From the NCBI RefSeq assembly GCF_000974365.1, contig NZ_BAZW01000022.1, positions 1 through 64,000 of the forward strand: a stretch of DNA of 64,000 bases. Direction: 5' to 3'. The notes under the pieces were generated by a model. It ran no database searches and was not told the DNA's origin. It was given only the letters and a program-made list of their open reading frames with translations. This stretch comes from Geofilum rubicundum JCM 15548 (GTDB lineage: Bacteria > Bacteroidota > Bacteroidia > Bacteroidales > Marinilabiliaceae). Positions 24,155-35,156 of the stretch are shown piece by piece (the stretch's first letter is position 1; every line of letters starts with the position of its first letter). Position numbers and translations under genes: made by a program.

Positions 24155-26130
24155 TTATTCCTGTATGGGGACAAACTCAATCGACCAAAAATTATTGTCA
24201 CTCCCTTTGCGCAAAACCGACAATTCTGTCCCCAAACTATTGGAAAACAGATAATGCGCCTGCACCTCATAAGGAGCTGCCTGGGCATCAGGTTGATAAA
24301 GATTGTCATAGCTGTAGGTTTGCGTTAAGGTAAAATCATTGTCTTCAAACTGATAAATTTCAGGTGAAATAGATTGGTAATTTTGATATTTGAGCGCAAA
24401 AACCGAATGACTACTTCTACAATAATCCATCCAGGGAATGGTGTAGTAATAGCTATCTCCCGAAAAAGCAAGACTTGCAATAGAAGAAAGTCCGTCTGTA
24501 ACATAACCATCTTTGGAAATGGCATCAGATAAGCGGTAAACGCGACCTTTTGAACTGATGATATAATTGCCCACAAACCAAAAATCATCGAATGATTCAA
24601 AAATGTCTGCCTTTTCACTTCTGTCCATTATATCGTACACATAAACACCTGAAGACACTTCTGTTTCAGACCCAATAATGTAGTTTTGACCAGGTACCTT
24701 TTTAATCAGACAGTCCTCATACACACGACTTCCCTCCATGGCATATCCGTTACTAAGATTGACCCAATAAACAGATGTATGCTGAACATCAAAATCACCG
24801 CTCTCTGTGTAGGCACACCAATTATATGCAGCCCACTCTATGTCGGCCAAAATACCCGAGACCTCGATTGTTTTTGTAACGGAATGACTGGTCATATCTA
24901 CCACACTAATTCTACCACCATGTCCTACCAAAGCCTTTGAGTAATCTTCTGAAAGCGCCAAACAAGTGGGGGCTTTGCTCAATGGTACTTCGTACAAAAT
25001 TTCTCTGGCGTTAACGTCATAAGCGACCAGTTTATTGGGTTGCCCCGTAACATAATACAAGGTATTAGAGCCTTTGTCGAAGGAGGCATCCGTAATGTGA
25101 CCTTCCAGGGCCTGGATGTTTACATTATTACCTACTGCACGGGCTGTTACGGAAATGGGGTAGGAAGGATTATTGGAATCGTTGGATTTCAGATAAATGG
25201 TGGCAGAATTCAGGCCCGGCTCAAGTTGGGTGCGGTCGCAGATAAAAGAAATCTCAATACCAGAATAAGCGGGACAAACGCCGGACATTGCAGAAACGCT
25301 GAGCCAATCGGGAAGTTCTTCTAAGTGCCAAGCCAGAATACCATTTCCGTTATTATTAATATTCAATAATTTGCTGGTTTCCGTTGTCCCAAACTCTATT
25401 GGTAAATAGTAAGAATAAATTTGCAACTGAGGCGTTCCCAAATCAGCTGAAACGGCGACTTCAACCTGTTGATTGTTCGGGTCGTTGGTCACCAGCCAAA
25501 TGGAGCCATTTAAACCATTCCAACCGCTTTCTACGGCCCTTTCGACATTCAACTTAAAGGGGATATTCGTAATCCCACCTTGCCCAAGAAGCAGGGACAT
25601 CGGGTTGAACCGGTCGATGTCTACCGAAAGCCAGTCGGGCATGCTCACAATATCCCAGAGCAAAACACCATCTCCAAAATTGGCAATTTCCAATTGGTTA
25701 CTTCCGTTGTCGTAACTAATTCTAAGCGACCCCGCCACTTGTACAGCAGGCTCACCTTCTGTAATGTAATATACGGGGACGGCGTATTTTTTACCGTTGG
25801 CACTTACCAGCATCTGGTCGATGTAAACACCCGCTTCACTAAAATCCGCTTGCGCGTGCGCCTGCCCGTGAATGATCGCCGTGTCCTTACTAAATTTACC
25901 TGAAAAGGCGTCGAGAATCAGCCAGTCGGGTTTACGCTCAATCCGGAATTCGGTTTCTCCCGCCCCTTCACACACAAAATGGTAATCATCGGCTTCCCAT
26001 GTTGGGAGATAAAAATGGAAGACTCGCCCACATCAGTAATGTCGGAATGCTCATTAACGAAGTCATTACTGCAAGAAAACGAAAGCACTGTGGCAGTAAC
26101 TATAAGAAAACTTTTAAAAACCCACTTCAT
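24155..26130 (-). CDS. BACON-domain lipoprotein with C-terminal beta-propeller (one frameshift)
   Basis: 658 aa when one missing base is restored. The ATG at 26130 starts a lipoprotein signal (MKWVFKSFLIVTATVLSFSC, lipobox LSFSC). The first frame breaks near 26005 (ATCTCCCAACATGG where one more C is expected) and continues as ADDYHFVCEGAGETEFRIER. Residues about 35-300 hold three BACON-like Ig folds, each with a PDWL motif (KPDWLILDAF, MPDWLSVDI, LPDWLSVSA). The remainder resembles a YncE-like beta-propeller (YDVNAREILYEVPLSKAPT). It is probably an outer-membrane surface lipoprotein that binds glycans or protein. The frameshift is likely a sequencing deletion in a C run. Confidence 0.82.
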
Positions 26131-26161
26131 AAATATGAAATTAAAGATGTTCGACACGCAT

Positions 26162-27145
26162 TTAGAAACTGTACCTCACAGTCAAACCATAGTCGAGGTG
26201 AGAGACATCGATGGCCGTTTCCAGCTCCTGATCATTGATTTCATTATCGGCATCCTTGTAGGAGGCTTTTTGGAGTTTCGCCCAGATGAAATTCCCTGCC
26301 AAACCGGCCGAAAACCCGGGCGAAATTTGATATTCAACAGAAAGCCCGCCTTTGATGCCGACTGTTGCTCCCGTAGTTACCGCATTGGCCTGGTCATAGT
26401 ATTGTTGATATCCTATGTTATAACCAGCACCCTCATTCCAATAAGTTTGATATTCAGAACTTCTGACTTCATTGCGAAACAGAAAAAGCCCGGAAGACAA
26501 AGTTTCTGATATTTTCAATTTTCCTGCACTGCCCGGAAACTGTTGAAATAAAAGCGAAAGGCCCGAAAAATGGGCATAAAGCTTTTCATCCAAGGATAAA
26601 TGGACAAACACCGGAAGGCTCATTTGATTGTATCCTGGGATTAAAAAATTCTTTTCGGAGGCAGAATAAAAAAGCGAATAATCAACGCCAATACCCACAT
26701 TTTTGGACAGCAAATAATGAAAAGCTGCATGAATGTGTAATCCGTTTTTCAGTTGTCCAATGTAATCATCTGCTTCCGAAGTCGGCACCCCCATTTCCAC
26801 CAACGTATTTTTATAGGAGCCAAAATCGGTAAACAACCGGGCCATACCACCTTGTATCGTAAGGAGGTAGGGGCGTTCGGGCCTGTCCAGACTAAATGGT
26901 GCCCGATAAGGGTCCCTGTCAACACCTGGTTGATTTAAACGTAAATAATGTAATACATTCGAAGTGGCTATCGACTTTCCAACCACCTGGAATTCGGAAG
27001 TCTCTTGTTCATAGATGATGCGCTCATCACCCACCGATATGATTCGACAGTCGATGGTATCTTTTTGAACTGTAATGATTCTATCTTGCGCTTTGGTAGC
27101 TGTCAACGCAATAAAAAACAACCAGATGGGCAGTAGTCTTTTCAT
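26162..27145 (-). CDS. Predicted outer-membrane beta-barrel protein
   Basis: 327 aa. A signal peptide (MKRLLPIWLFFIALTATKAQ) is followed by a short N-terminal domain (DRIITVQKDTIDCRIISVGDERI) common in Bacteroidota surface proteins. From about residue 90 there are alternating amphipathic strands (GLHIHAAFHYLLSKNVGIG, GATVGIKGGLSVEYQISPG) ending in the barrel-type C-terminus LDYGLTVRYSF with a terminal Phe. It probably forms a barrel in the outer membrane. It lies 31 bp upstream of the BACON lipoprotein gene on the same strand, so the two may be a surface pair. No specific family is recognised. Confidence 0.75.
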   Translation of the reverse strand: MKRLLPIWLFFIALTATKAQDRIITVQKDTIDCRIISVGDERIIYEQETSEFQVVGKSIATSNVLHYLRLNQPGVDRDPYRAPFSLDRPERPYLLTIQGGMARLFTDFGSYKNTLVEMGVPTSEADDYIGQLKNGLHIHAAFHYLLSKNVGIGVDYSLFYSASEKNFLIPGYNQMSLPVFVHLSLDEKLYAHFSGLSLLFQQFPGSAGKLKISETLSSGLFLFRNEVRSSEYQTYWNEGAGYNIGYQQYYDQANAVTTGATVGIKGGLSVEYQISPGFSAGLAGNFIWAKLQKASYKDADNEINDQELETAIDVSHLDYGLTVRYSF

Positions 27146-27273
27146 GGATAATATCAGAATTAAGGTATTTGATGCACTGCATACAGCGCTCGCAAATTAA
27201 GTTATTATCTCTTTTATTTGCAAGACCCGATTCAACAATTGTATCAAACATCCGAAATTTCGATTTCGATCCC

Positions 27274-27305
27274 AAAAAAACGCAGCAAGTCAAAAACTTG
27301 CTGCG
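27274..27305 (-). terminator. Intrinsic terminator after dnaK
   Basis: 10-bp stem CGCAGCAAGT (27281-27290) / ACTTGCTGCG (27296-27305). The A7 tract at 27274-27280 provides the U run for leftward transcripts. Confidence 0.88.
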
Positions 27306-27341
27306 TATATTCAATAATGGATGGTCGTATAAAACCGTACC

Positions 27342-29261
27342 TTATTTCACTTCTTCAAAATCAACATCGGTCACTTCGTCATCGCCACCTTTGTTGTTTC
27401 CTGAAGATTGCTGTTTTCCGGCATCACCCTGAGCTTGACCGCCTTCAGCGCCTTGTGCCTGACTGGCGTTGTACATGTCCTGAGAAGCCGCCTGGAATAC
27501 CGTGTTCAACTCAGTGGTGGCCGCATCAATGGCAGCGATATCCTGAGATTTATGGGCTTCCTTAAGCTTTTCTAAAGCAGCTTCGATGGGCGCTTTCTTT
27601 TCAGCAGGAATCTTATCGCCAAACTCCTTCAGTTGTTTTTCAGTCTGGAAAATCAAACTGTCGGCTGTATTCAATTTTTCGATACGCTCTTTGGCCTGCT
27701 TATCTGAATCCGCATTGGCCTCAGCCTCCTCTTTCATGCGCTTGATTTCATCCTCTGACAATCCGGAAGAAGCCTCGATACGAATGCTTTGTTCTTTACC
27801 GGTACCCTTGTCCTTGGCTTTCACATGCAGAATACCATTGGCATCAATGTCAAAAGTCACTTCAATTTGTGGAACACCGCGTGGGGCGGGTGGCAAACTG
27901 TCGAGGTGGAAACGACCAATGGTTTTGTTGTCTTTGGCCATGGGACGTTCACCCTGCAGGACATGAATTTCAACAGATGGCTGGTTATCGGCAGCTGTTG
28001 TGAAGGTTTCCGACTTTTTAGACGGAATGGTGGTATTCGACTCAATCAGTTTGGTCATTACACCACCCATGGTCTCAATACCCAATGACAGAGGGGTAAC
28101 ATCCAGCAACAATACATCTTTCACTTCGCCGGTCAATACACCTCCCTGAATGGCAGCTCCTAAAGCCACAACTTCGTCGGGATTCACGCCTTTTGAAGGT
28201 TTCTTTCCAAAGAAATCTTCTACCAATTTCTGAATAGCTGGGATACGGGTAGAACCACCTACTAAAATCACCTCATCCACATCAGAAGCGGTCATGCCGG
28301 CATCTTTCAAAGCCAGTTTACAAGGTGCAATAGCCCGTTGAATCAAACCATCTGCCAACTGTTCAAACTGTGAACGGCTCAATGTTTTGACCAAGTGTTT
28401 GGGAATACCATCCACGGGCATAATATAGGGCAGATTGATTTCAGTGCTGGTGCCACTTGACAACTCAATTTTGGCTTTTTCAGCCGCATCTTTCAAACGT
28501 TGAAGGGCCATGGGATCTTTGCGCAAATCAATGCCTTCATCATTCAGAAAACTTTCGGCCAACCAGTTGATAATAACGTCATCAAAATCATCACCACCCA
28601 GGTGGGTATCACCATTGGTTGATTTTACTTCAAAAACACCATCACCCAACTCAAGAATACTGATATCAAAAGTACCACCTCCTAAGTCGAACACAGCCAC
28701 TTTCATGTCCTTGTCCTGCTTGTCAAGACCATAAGCCAATGAGGCCGCCGTTGGCTCGTTGATGATACGACGCACTTTTAATCCGGCAATTTCTCCTGCT
28801 TCCTTGGTCGCCTGACGCTGCGCATCGTTAAAGTAAGCCGGTACGGTGATAACCGCTTCTGTCACCTCTTGTCCCAGATAGTCCTCAGCTGTTTTTTTCA
28901 TTTTCTGAAGTACCATCGCAGAAATCTCCTGTGCGGAATATTGACGGTCATCAATTTGCACACGTGGAGTATTGTTATCGCCTTTTACCACCTTATAAGG
29001 CACGCGGGTAACCTCATGAGGAATGTCTTCATACATGGTACCCATGAAGCGCTTGATCGAATATATGGTCTTTGTGGGATTTGTAATGGCCTGACGCTTG
29101 GCAGGATCTCCTACTTTACGCTCTCCATTTTCCACAAACGCCACAATTGAAGGGGTTGTTCTTTTACCTTCGCTATTGGGGATGACAACCGCCTCGTTAC
29201 CTTCCATTACTGAAACGCAAGAATTAGTAGTTCCCAGATCAATTCCAATTATTTTTGCCAT
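27342..29261 (-). CDS. dnaK: Chaperone protein DnaK (Hsp70)
   Basis: 639 aa. An ATP-dependent chaperone. The start [20 protein letters not shown] is the phosphate-1 loop. The nucleotide-binding domain runs to about residue 380 ([48 protein letters not shown]). It is followed by the substrate-binding domain ([14 protein letters not shown]) and a Gly/Gln-rich tail ending [12 protein letters not shown], the usual EEVK end. No grpE or dnaJ is adjacent. No CIRCE inverted repeat is visible upstream, so HrcA control is not indicated. Confidence 0.98.
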   Translation of the reverse strand: MAKIIGIDLGTTNSCVSVMEGNEAVVIPNSEGKRTTPSIVAFVENGERKVGDPAKRQAITNPTKTIYSIKRFMGTMYEDIPHEVTRVPYKVVKGDNNTPRVQIDDRQYSAQEISAMVLQKMKKTAEDYLGQEVTEAVITVPAYFNDAQRQATKEAGEIAGLKVRRIINEPTAASLAYGLDKQDKDMKVAVFDLGGGTFDISILELGDGVFEVKSTNGDTHLGGDDFDDVIINWLAESFLNDEGIDLRKDPMALQRLKDAAEKAKIELSSGTSTEINLPYIMPVDGIPKHLVKTLSRSQFEQLADGLIQRAIAPCKLALKDAGMTASDVDEVILVGGSTRIPAIQKLVEDFFGKKPSKGVNPDEVVALGAAIQGGVLTGEVKDVLLLDVTPLSLGIETMGGVMTKLIESNTTIPSKKSETFTTAADNQPSVEIHVLQGERPMAKDNKTIGRFHLDSLPPAPRGVPQIEVTFDIDANGILHVKAKDKGTGKEQSIRIEASSGLSEDEIKRMKEEAEANADSDKQAKERIEKLNTADSLIFQTEKQLKEFGDKIPAEKKAPIEAALEKLKEAHKSQDIAAIDAATTELNTVFQAASQDMYNASQAQGAEGGQAQGDAGKQQSSGNNKGGDDEVTDVDFEEVK

Positions 29262-29618
29262 TTTGTAAATTGTTTATACTGTTTTCAATTATTTTATTTC
29301 GGTCTCTATCAACTTTTGATGGCCCGATAAAAGCGCTGAAAAAATCAGGAGCGGTTTTAACCGGACAGTCATAAACAATCAAAGGCTGTGCCATTTAAAA
29401 AAAGGAGAAGTTTTATGTAATAATGGCACTTGAGACATCTGCAAAATGCCGGATCTGTAGGATCAAAACCCTTGGCCATCAAAAAAAGCCACCAAGCAAA
29501 AGTGGGGCGCAGGCCCCACTTAATCAACTATTAACAACCATTTACCGGCCCTTTAAAAGTGCGTCATTTTAGGTCGAATGGCCGACTGACAGTCATAAAT
29601 GACAAATCGTCAGAACAA
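29262..29618. other. Gene-free region upstream of dnaK
   Basis: 357 bases. It contains a 9-bp hairpin, AAGTGGGGC (29500-29508) / GCCCCACTT (29513-29521), which may end the leftward transcript of the dihydroorotate dehydrogenase-like gene. Its U tract is poor. No clear dnaK promoter or heat-shock operator is recognised. Confidence 0.5.
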
Positions 29619-30604
29619 TCACTTACCGGCAAAATATTTCATAAACTGAACCCTTAGTAAGCCGGCAGGATTATCGATGTTATTCTGGCTCAACTGACCT
29701 CGAAAATCCTCAATTCCTTCAAAACTTTTACCTTCCATCCAACCCGCCAGCTCCTGGTTCATTTGTCTTAAATGCGGGATCCCGCTTTTATATAAAGAAG
29801 AGGCTACCTGAACACCTTGCGCACCGGCCAAAATCATTTTAGCCGCCGTTAATCCACTATGTACACCGGTAGTAGCATACAAGTCACATTTCACCTTTCC
29901 TGCTGTAAGGGCTATCCAGCGCAACACATTTAAATAGTCGTCCGAACCGCTATAAACCGGCCCGGGAACAATTTCCAGTGCTCCATATCAAAGTCCGGGT
30001 CAAAAAACCGATTGAAAAGCGTAATCCCCTGAAGTCCCGATTCTGATAACTGCCTCAACATATTGCCCAGCCCTGAAAAATAGGGACTGATCTTCACATT
30101 TACCGGAATGGTGACTTCCTTCATCACATTACGGACAATATCCAATGCAGCAGACTCATAATCTTGTCCGGGTACAGACAAATCCGACGGTAATAAGAAA
30201 ACGTTTAACTCCAGACCATCGGCTCCTGCCTCTTGAAAATATTTAGCAAATGAAGGCCAGTTTTGAGAAGTGACACAATTAATGCTGGCAATAACAGGAA
30301 TATCCACTGCTTTTTTGGCATCAAAAATCAACTTCAAATAGTTCGTCAGCGTGTCCTCTACATCATCATTTTCATAAAACCCGATGGTCTCCGGATAAAG
30401 ATAATTTTCTGAATGCAGTTTATTCAGGCGACGGTCCAGCTCCACAACAATTTCCTCCTCAAACAAAGATTTAAGCACAATAGCACCTGCTCCGTACATC
30501 TCCAGTTCCCTGATTTGGGCCAAATTTCCTGTAAGGCCGCTACTGGCTGCCACAATAGGCGAGGGCACTGGCAGCCCCATATAAAAAGTAGAAAGATCAG
30601 TCAT
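29619..30604 (-). CDS. Dihydroorotate dehydrogenase-like protein (one frameshift)
   Basis: 328 aa after restoring one base. The start at 30604 (MTDLSTFYMGLPVPSPIVAA) is chosen because the 33 codons upstream are unrelated hydrophobic sequence. The TIM-barrel FMN features include PSPIVAASSGLTGN, IPVIASINCVTSQNW, DGLELNVFLLP, VNVKISPYFSG, and, after the shift, ATTGVHSGLTAAKMILAGAQ. The frame breaks near 29973 (GGAAATTG where GGAAAATTG is expected) and resumes as YLNVLRWIALTAG. It is related to PyrD but of the divergent group often annotated as dihydroorotate dehydrogenase-like; substrate uncertain. The break is probably a sequencing deletion. Confidence 0.82.
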
Positions 30605-30686
30605 AAAACAATCAAGGGTTAATATGAAATATGACAGCAAAGTACTTGAAAAATCTGAAAAAAGTAAATACCCGAACAAAAAAAAA

Positions 30687-30712
30687 CAGGTATTCGTTTG
30701 CATGAATACCTG
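30687..30712. terminator. Bidirectional-looking terminator after ribBA
   Basis: 9-bp stem CAGGTATTC (30687-30695) / GAATACCTG (30704-30712), flanked by an A run on the left and CTTTTTTAT on the right. It serves the leftward ribBA transcript. Confidence 0.82.
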
Positions 30713-30750
30713 CTTTTTTATGAATATCGATCCAATGGACGCGTCAAAAT

Positions 30751-31989
30751 CTACTTTTTCTGGTACTTGAAGTATTGCAAATTGTGGCCCATTCTTGTCT
30801 TCTTGGTATGCATATAAAACTCATTGAAAGGATTGGTTTCCACTTCAATGGGCACATTGTCAACAATCTGAAGACCATAGCCCTCTAATCCTATCCGCTT
30901 AATGGGATTATTGGTCATCAAGCGCATTTTGCAAACGCCCAATTCTCTCAGAATTTGTGCACCCACACCATAATCCCGCTCATCAGCATCGAAGCCCAGT
31001 TCAACATTGGCATCCACTGTATCCATGCCGTCTTCCTGAAGCTTATAAGCGGCTATCTTGCTCATCAGACCAATACCTCTACCTTCCTGGTTCATATAAA
31101 CAATCACCCCTTTCCCTTCTTTCTCTATGGTTTTCATGGCCTTATGCAACTGCTCGCCACACTCACAGCGCAGGGAACCAAAGATGTCACCGGTAGCACA
31201 ACTGGAATGAACGCGCACCAATATGGGTTCTTCACTGTCCCACTCCCCTTTTATCAGGGCCATGTGCTCAAGGCCGTTCGACTTCTGCTTAAAAGGAATA
31301 AAGCGGAAATCGCCGTAGGAAGTGGGTAGATGGACTTCAACGCCTTTTTCTATCAGACTGTCCTGCTTTAAACGGTAAGCGATCAAATCTTTGATGGTCA
31401 CAATCTTTAATTGGAACTTCCTCGCCATTTCCATGAGTTCCGGCATGCGGGCCATGGTACCATCGTCATTCATAATTTCTACCAGCACGCCCACCGGACT
31501 AAGACCGGCCAAACGGGCCAAATCAACGGCAGCTTCGGTATGGCCCGAACGGCGAAGCACGCCCTTCTCCTTGGCTTTCAAGGGAAATATATGTCCGGGA
31601 CGCCCCAATTCTTCAGCCTTGGTATCCGGGTTGGCCAGCGCCAAAAGCGTCTCAGCCCGATCAGATGCAGATATGCCCGTCGTACAACCACGACCAATTA
31701 AATCGACCGAAACGGTAAAGGGCGTGGCATGTAGAGAGGTATTTTTTCCGACCATCAAATCAAGATCCAATTCTTCGCAGCGCTTCTCCGTTATAGGTGC
31801 ACAAATAAGCCCCCTTCCGTATTTGGCCATAAAATTGACCTTCTCAGGCGTTATCAACTCGGCAGCAGCAATAAAATCGCCTTCGTTCTCCCGGTCTTCA
31901 TCATCCACTACAATTACAAGCTCGCCCTCACGAATGGCATTAATGGCTTCCTCAATAGTGTTAAGTTCAAATTCGTTTGGTAATGACAT
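30751..31989 (-). CDS. ribBA: 3,4-dihydroxy-2-butanone-4-phosphate synthase / GTP cyclohydrolase II
   Basis: 412 aa bifunctional enzyme of riboflavin synthesis. The RibB domain (residues ~1-205) has [12 protein letters not shown] and [17 protein letters not shown]. The RibA domain (~206-400) has [20 protein letters not shown], with the three zinc Cys, and [15 protein letters not shown]. Both active sites look intact. No FMN riboswitch is evident upstream. It lies 14 bp after the LptF/G permease gene on the same strand and is probably co-transcribed. Confidence 0.97.
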   Translation of the reverse strand: MSLPNEFELNTIEEAINAIREGELVIVVDDEDRENEGDFIAAAELITPEKVNFMAKYGRGLICAPITEKRCEELDLDLMVGKNTSLHATPFTVSVDLIGRGCTTGISASDRAETLLALANPDTKAEELGRPGHIFPLKAKEKGVLRRSGHTEAAVDLARLAGLSPVGVLVEIMNDDGTMARMPELMEMARKFQLKIVTIKDLIAYRLKQDSLIEKGVEVHLPTSYGDFRFIPFKQKSNGLEHMALIKGEWDSEEPILVRVHSSCATGDIFGSLRCECGEQLHKAMKTIEKEGKGVIVYMNQEGRGIGLMSKIAAYKLQEDGMDTVDANVELGFDADERDYGVGAQILRELGVCKMRLMTNNPIKRIGLEGYGLQIVDNVPIEVETNPFNEFYMHTKKTRMGHNLQYFKYQKK

Positions 31990-32003
31990 TGGTATGATAT
32001 TGA

Positions 32004-33479
32004 TTAAATATGGTCTTTTTTCCTTTTAAAAATAAATTCTTTCAATTTTTGCATATTGGAATAATAAGCATCTGCATTTAAGAGGGCTGAGTCGGTGGCC
32101 GACTTATAAGTTAGAAATGCCCCAATGGGCAATAACACAGCCGATGACAACCACATGCCCTGATAAACAAACCAGACGCCATCACGGGCAAATTTGGTTC
32201 CCATGGTATCGATAATGTAATACACAACAAAAAAGAAGATAGATATGACAACAGGCATTCCTAATCCGCCTTTACGGATGATGGCCCCCAGGGGTGCACC
32301 AATAAAGAAGAAAATCAGACAGGCAAAGGAAAGGGTGAATTTCCGATGGTACTCCATCTGATGTTTTCTGATCCGGTCATCCTCCCTTTCAATGAAGCGC
32401 ATCTGGTCATCAATGGTTTGTTTATGATCTCTGGCCGACCGGATGGCATTCTGAATAACCATTAACTGCCTGCCCCCATCCAGGGTGTTAAAGGCAGAGT
32501 CCGCGTTGGTCACTACCGCTGAATCAATCACCGACAAGCGCTCGCCTCGCGGCTCCCGCATCCGGTTGAAATGCAAATGAGAAGAGCGATCTTCCACCGA
32601 TGCGATGTAAACCTGGCGCTCCTGACGAAGGGAGTCCAAATCATGAGAAATCTGTTTGAGATTTTTCATACGATCACCGCCCCGAAAAAGGTTTTCATCT
32701 GTTTTGGAAAAATCGAAGCCCTGCAACTGTATAATGCCAATCTGTTCCTTGAACACATCTGTACGGTACATCCAGGAGTCCTTCTTCTGCTGCTGCCTTT
32801 TATTGCCAGCTTCAAGAGCCACCCGTTCATCGTAGCGCACCCCGTCATAGAGGGTCAGCAACAGGTGTTTTTTATCTTCAGAAACCTGCAATTTACCCGA
32901 ATCCGCTAAAGTCACATTACTGTTAGCTGCCTGCCGATCGCGGTGGTCATAAATCATCACTTCCCGAAGCATATTGGTTTCCCTGTCCTTTTTCTCGACT
33001 TTAATACTAAAATCATCCACCCCCTGATAAAAAACCCGTTCTTTAATATCTAATTCCAGGCGGGTTTCCCTGATTCCATGCAGAATAGACACCAATTTAA
33101 GATTGGCGACCGGTAATACATTGTTGGAAAAGGCATAAGCCATGCCGGAAATGGCCATGGTAAGAACGATAAGCGGCATCATTATTCTGGGCAAAGAAAC
33201 CCCGGCTGATTTAAGTGCTGTCAGTTCATAATTCTCCCCCAGGTTACCAAAAGTCATCAATGAAGCCAGCAAAATGGCCAGGGGCAAAGCCATGGGCACC
33301 ACCTGCAGAGAAGCATAAAACAGCAATTCCATCAAAACAGTCCACTCCAGCCCTTTTCCAACCAGATCATCCACATACCGCCACATAAACTGCATGACAA
33401 GAATGAACATGGCAATAAAAAAAGTCATGATTAATGGCCCTGTGTAGCTTCTGAATATAAATAGATGCAGTTTCTTCAT
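32004..33479 (-). CDS. LptF/LptG family permease (YjgP/YjgQ)
   Basis: 491 aa. An inner-membrane component of the LPS export ABC transporter. Three hydrophobic segments lie at the N-terminus (residues ~12-35, 55-80, 100-122) and three at about 370-460 ([20 protein letters not shown] then [25 protein letters not shown]), around a large periplasmic domain that is helical and charged in its centre. Bacteroidota usually have two such proteins, LptF and LptG, at separate places; the sequence alone does not say which. The start [20 protein letters not shown] is typical. It is followed closely by ribBA. Confidence 0.88.
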   Translation of the reverse strand: MKKLHLFIFRSYTGPLIMTFFIAMFILVMQFMWRYVDDLVGKGLEWTVLMELLFYASLQVVPMALPLAILLASLMTFGNLGENYELTALKSAGVSLPRIMMPLIVLTMAISGMAYAFSNNVLPVANLKLVSILHGIRETRLELDIKERVFYQGVDDFSIKVEKKDRETNMLREVMIYDHRDRQAANSNVTLADSGKLQVSEDKKHLLLTLYDGVRYDERVALEAGNKRQQQKKDSWMYRTDVFKEQIGIIQLQGFDFSKTDENLFRGGDRMKNLKQISHDLDSLRQERQVYIASVEDRSSHLHFNRMREPRGERLSVIDSAVVTNADSAFNTLDGGRQLMVIQNAIRSARDHKQTIDDQMRFIEREDDRIRKHQMEYHRKFTLSFACLIFFFIGAPLGAIIRKGGLGMPVVISIFFFVVYYIIDTMGTKFARDGVWFVYQGMWLSSAVLLPIGAFLTYKSATDSALLNADAYYSNMQKLKEFIFKRKKDHI

Positions 33480-33550
33480 GGTGATTCAAACACAGTCAAA
33501 AAATACGCTACAATGGACAATAATTATTCCAAAATGCAAGCAGCAAATAA

Positions 33551-33583
33551 AAAAACCCGGCTTATGCGTTAACATATCCGGGT
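33551..33583 (-). terminator. Probable terminator after the START-domain gene
   Basis: Stem ACCCGG (33555-33560) / CCGGGT (33578-33583) extended by imperfect pairing of CTTATG with CATAT. The A run at 33548-33555 gives a U tract for leftward transcripts. Confidence 0.6.
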
Positions 33584-33621
33584 GCAAATTTAGTGATTAG
33601 AAATCAAAAAACAGGATAAAT

Positions 33622-34011
33622 CTAAGCAGAACCCAAACCGTGCTTCAGAATTTCAACCTGACGGTTCCAGAGTTCTATGATATCATCCTTGTCATCGGCC
33701 TCTGTATGGTCAATAACAACCAAGGCTACATCACCGGTCAACTCATCCACATTAATAAGGAATTCAAACCAAACACCCTCCAGATCTTCATCTATCCAAG
33801 TGTATCTGACCAGCTTGTTCTCCTTTCGCAAAGTTTGTTCCGCCTTTTGCTCACTTCCCTCCCACTTAAAAGTAAAAACCTTGCCATGAACCGACACATC
33901 ATCGGCAAACCATTCACTAAGTCCACTCGCCGTACTCAATCGGTTAAAAAGTATTCCGGGAGAAGTGTTAAGAAGATATTCCAACTCAATAGTCTCTCTT
34001 TGTTCTGTCAT
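33622..34011 (-). CDS. START/AHSA1-like domain protein
   Basis: 129 aa, MTEQRETIELEYLLNTSPGI … EILKHGLGSA. LFNRLSTASGLSEWFADDVS and VRYTWIDEDLEGVWFEFLI fit the SRPBCC/START-like helix-grip fold in a form widespread and conserved in Bacteroidota. It is cytoplasmic, with no signal peptide. The ligand and role are not known to me. It stands alone with its own terminator. Confidence 0.78.
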   Translation of the reverse strand: MTEQRETIELEYLLNTSPGILFNRLSTASGLSEWFADDVSVHGKVFTFKWEGSEQKAEQTLRKENKLVRYTWIDEDLEGVWFEFLINVDELTGDVALVVIDHTEADDKDDIIELWNRQVEILKHGLGSA

Positions 34012-34150
34012 ATCAATGAGTTGTTAATTGTTTATATTTCGACAATATAGTGGTTTTATCCAATAAAAAAAAATCTATCTGAGAAAAAAGCCTCAAACAG
34101 TCTCTTACGAAGCACTAAATCACTCACTAACAAACTTCTAAACAAACACA

Positions 34151-35002
34151 TCACTCAACAACTCCCCCATCCGCCAATTTTATTCGCCCGGCTTCAAGAA
34201 TGATCAGACGCTTTTTATATAAAGCCCCAAGTGCCTTCTTAAAATTCTTTTTACTCATCTTAAAAAGCATCTCAATATCTCTGGGCGAACTTTTATCAGA
34301 CACCTGCATGAGGCCACCCTTTTCTCGTAAAACAGCCAGAACTTGTTCCGAGAGATCATCCATCTTCTCATAGCCGGGACGTTCGAGCAACAAATCAATC
34401 TTCTCATCCTCCCGAATCTTGGCAATATACCCCTTTAGCTTTTGCCCCATTACCAGCGGCTTAAACACCTGATTATAGTAGAGAACCCCTGAATGTAAGC
34501 CATTAATAATGGCCTTATAGCCCAATTCGGTTCTGGAAGCAATCATCAGGTCCACCTCCTCGCCCGGTTGGTAGGATGGGGAAACATTGTCCAAAAAGCG
34601 ATCAATTTTTGCAGATGCAGCAATACGGCCGGTTTCATCATCAAAATAAACATACACCACATAGGAGCGGTCCTTCTCCATCTTCTCTTTTTGTTCCCGA
34701 AAAGGAACCAAAAGATCCTTCATTAAACCCCAATCCAAAAAAGCACCAAAATTGCTGACCGAAACCACCTTTAAAAAGGCGAAATCACCTACCACGGCCA
34801 GAGGTGTTTCCGTGGTAGCAATCAAACGATCCTCCGAATCAAGGTAAACGAATACATCCAACTCATCCCCTTCTTTGGTGCCGTAGGGCACATATCTCCT
34901 GGGCATAAGTACATCTCCAATGGTATCTCCATCCAGATATACACCAATGGTGACCACCCGCAAAACCTTTAACTTGTTTACTTTTCCTATTTCAACTGCC
35001 AT
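34151..35002 (-). CDS. cvfB: S1-like RNA-binding protein, CvfB/YitL family
   Basis: 283 aa from the ATG at 35002 (MAVEIGKVNKLKVLRVVTIG). The frame is open to 35149, but a promoter box lies inside that extension. It shows the CvfB arrangement of three S1-like domains (about 5-65, 70-130 with GAFLDWGLMKDLLVPFREQK, and 145-215) and a C-terminal winged helix (SPRDIEMLFKMSKKNFKKAL). The family binds RNA; in staphylococci it affects virulence gene expression. The target here is unknown. It sits downstream of recA beyond a terminator, so it is separately transcribed. Confidence 0.9.
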   Translation of the reverse strand: MAVEIGKVNKLKVLRVVTIGVYLDGDTIGDVLMPRRYVPYGTKEGDELDVFVYLDSEDRLIATTETPLAVVGDFAFLKVVSVSNFGAFLDWGLMKDLLVPFREQKEKMEKDRSYVVYVYFDDETGRIAASAKIDRFLDNVSPSYQPGEEVDLMIASRTELGYKAIINGLHSGVLYYNQVFKPLVMGQKLKGYIAKIREDEKIDLLLERPGYEKMDDLSEQVLAVLREKGGLMQVSDKSSPRDIEMLFKMSKKNFKKALGALYKKRLIILEAGRIKLADGGVVE

Positions 35003-35026
35003 CTCAGCGATAATTTTTATTGAGGC

Positions 35027-35034
35027 CAAAGATA
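35027..35034 (-). promoter_or_regulatory. Candidate -7 box for cvfB
   Basis: TATCTTTG on the minus strand, 24 bp before the ATG at 35002. It supports that start. A TTTG (35059-35062) lies 24 nt upstream, somewhat far for a -33 element. Confidence 0.5.
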
Positions 35035-35090
35035 CCCATAAAGTAATTGGGACCTTGACAAAGTAATGAATTTTAAAAAAAATGCCAATA

Positions 35091-35122
35091 AAAAGAGGCT
35101 GCCATGACCGGCAACCTCTTTT
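35091..35122 (-). terminator. Intrinsic terminator after recA
   Basis: 13-bp stem AAAAGAGGCTGCC / GGCAACCTCTTTT with one mismatch and loop ATGACC. Confidence 0.85.
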
Positions 35123-35156
35123 ATACTCAGTTATAAAACCAAAGTCCAATCAGTAA

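Noticed and set aside
29262-29618. CIRCE element for HrcA control of dnaK
   Set aside because: No TTAGCACTC-N9-GAGTGCTAA-like inverted repeat is present.
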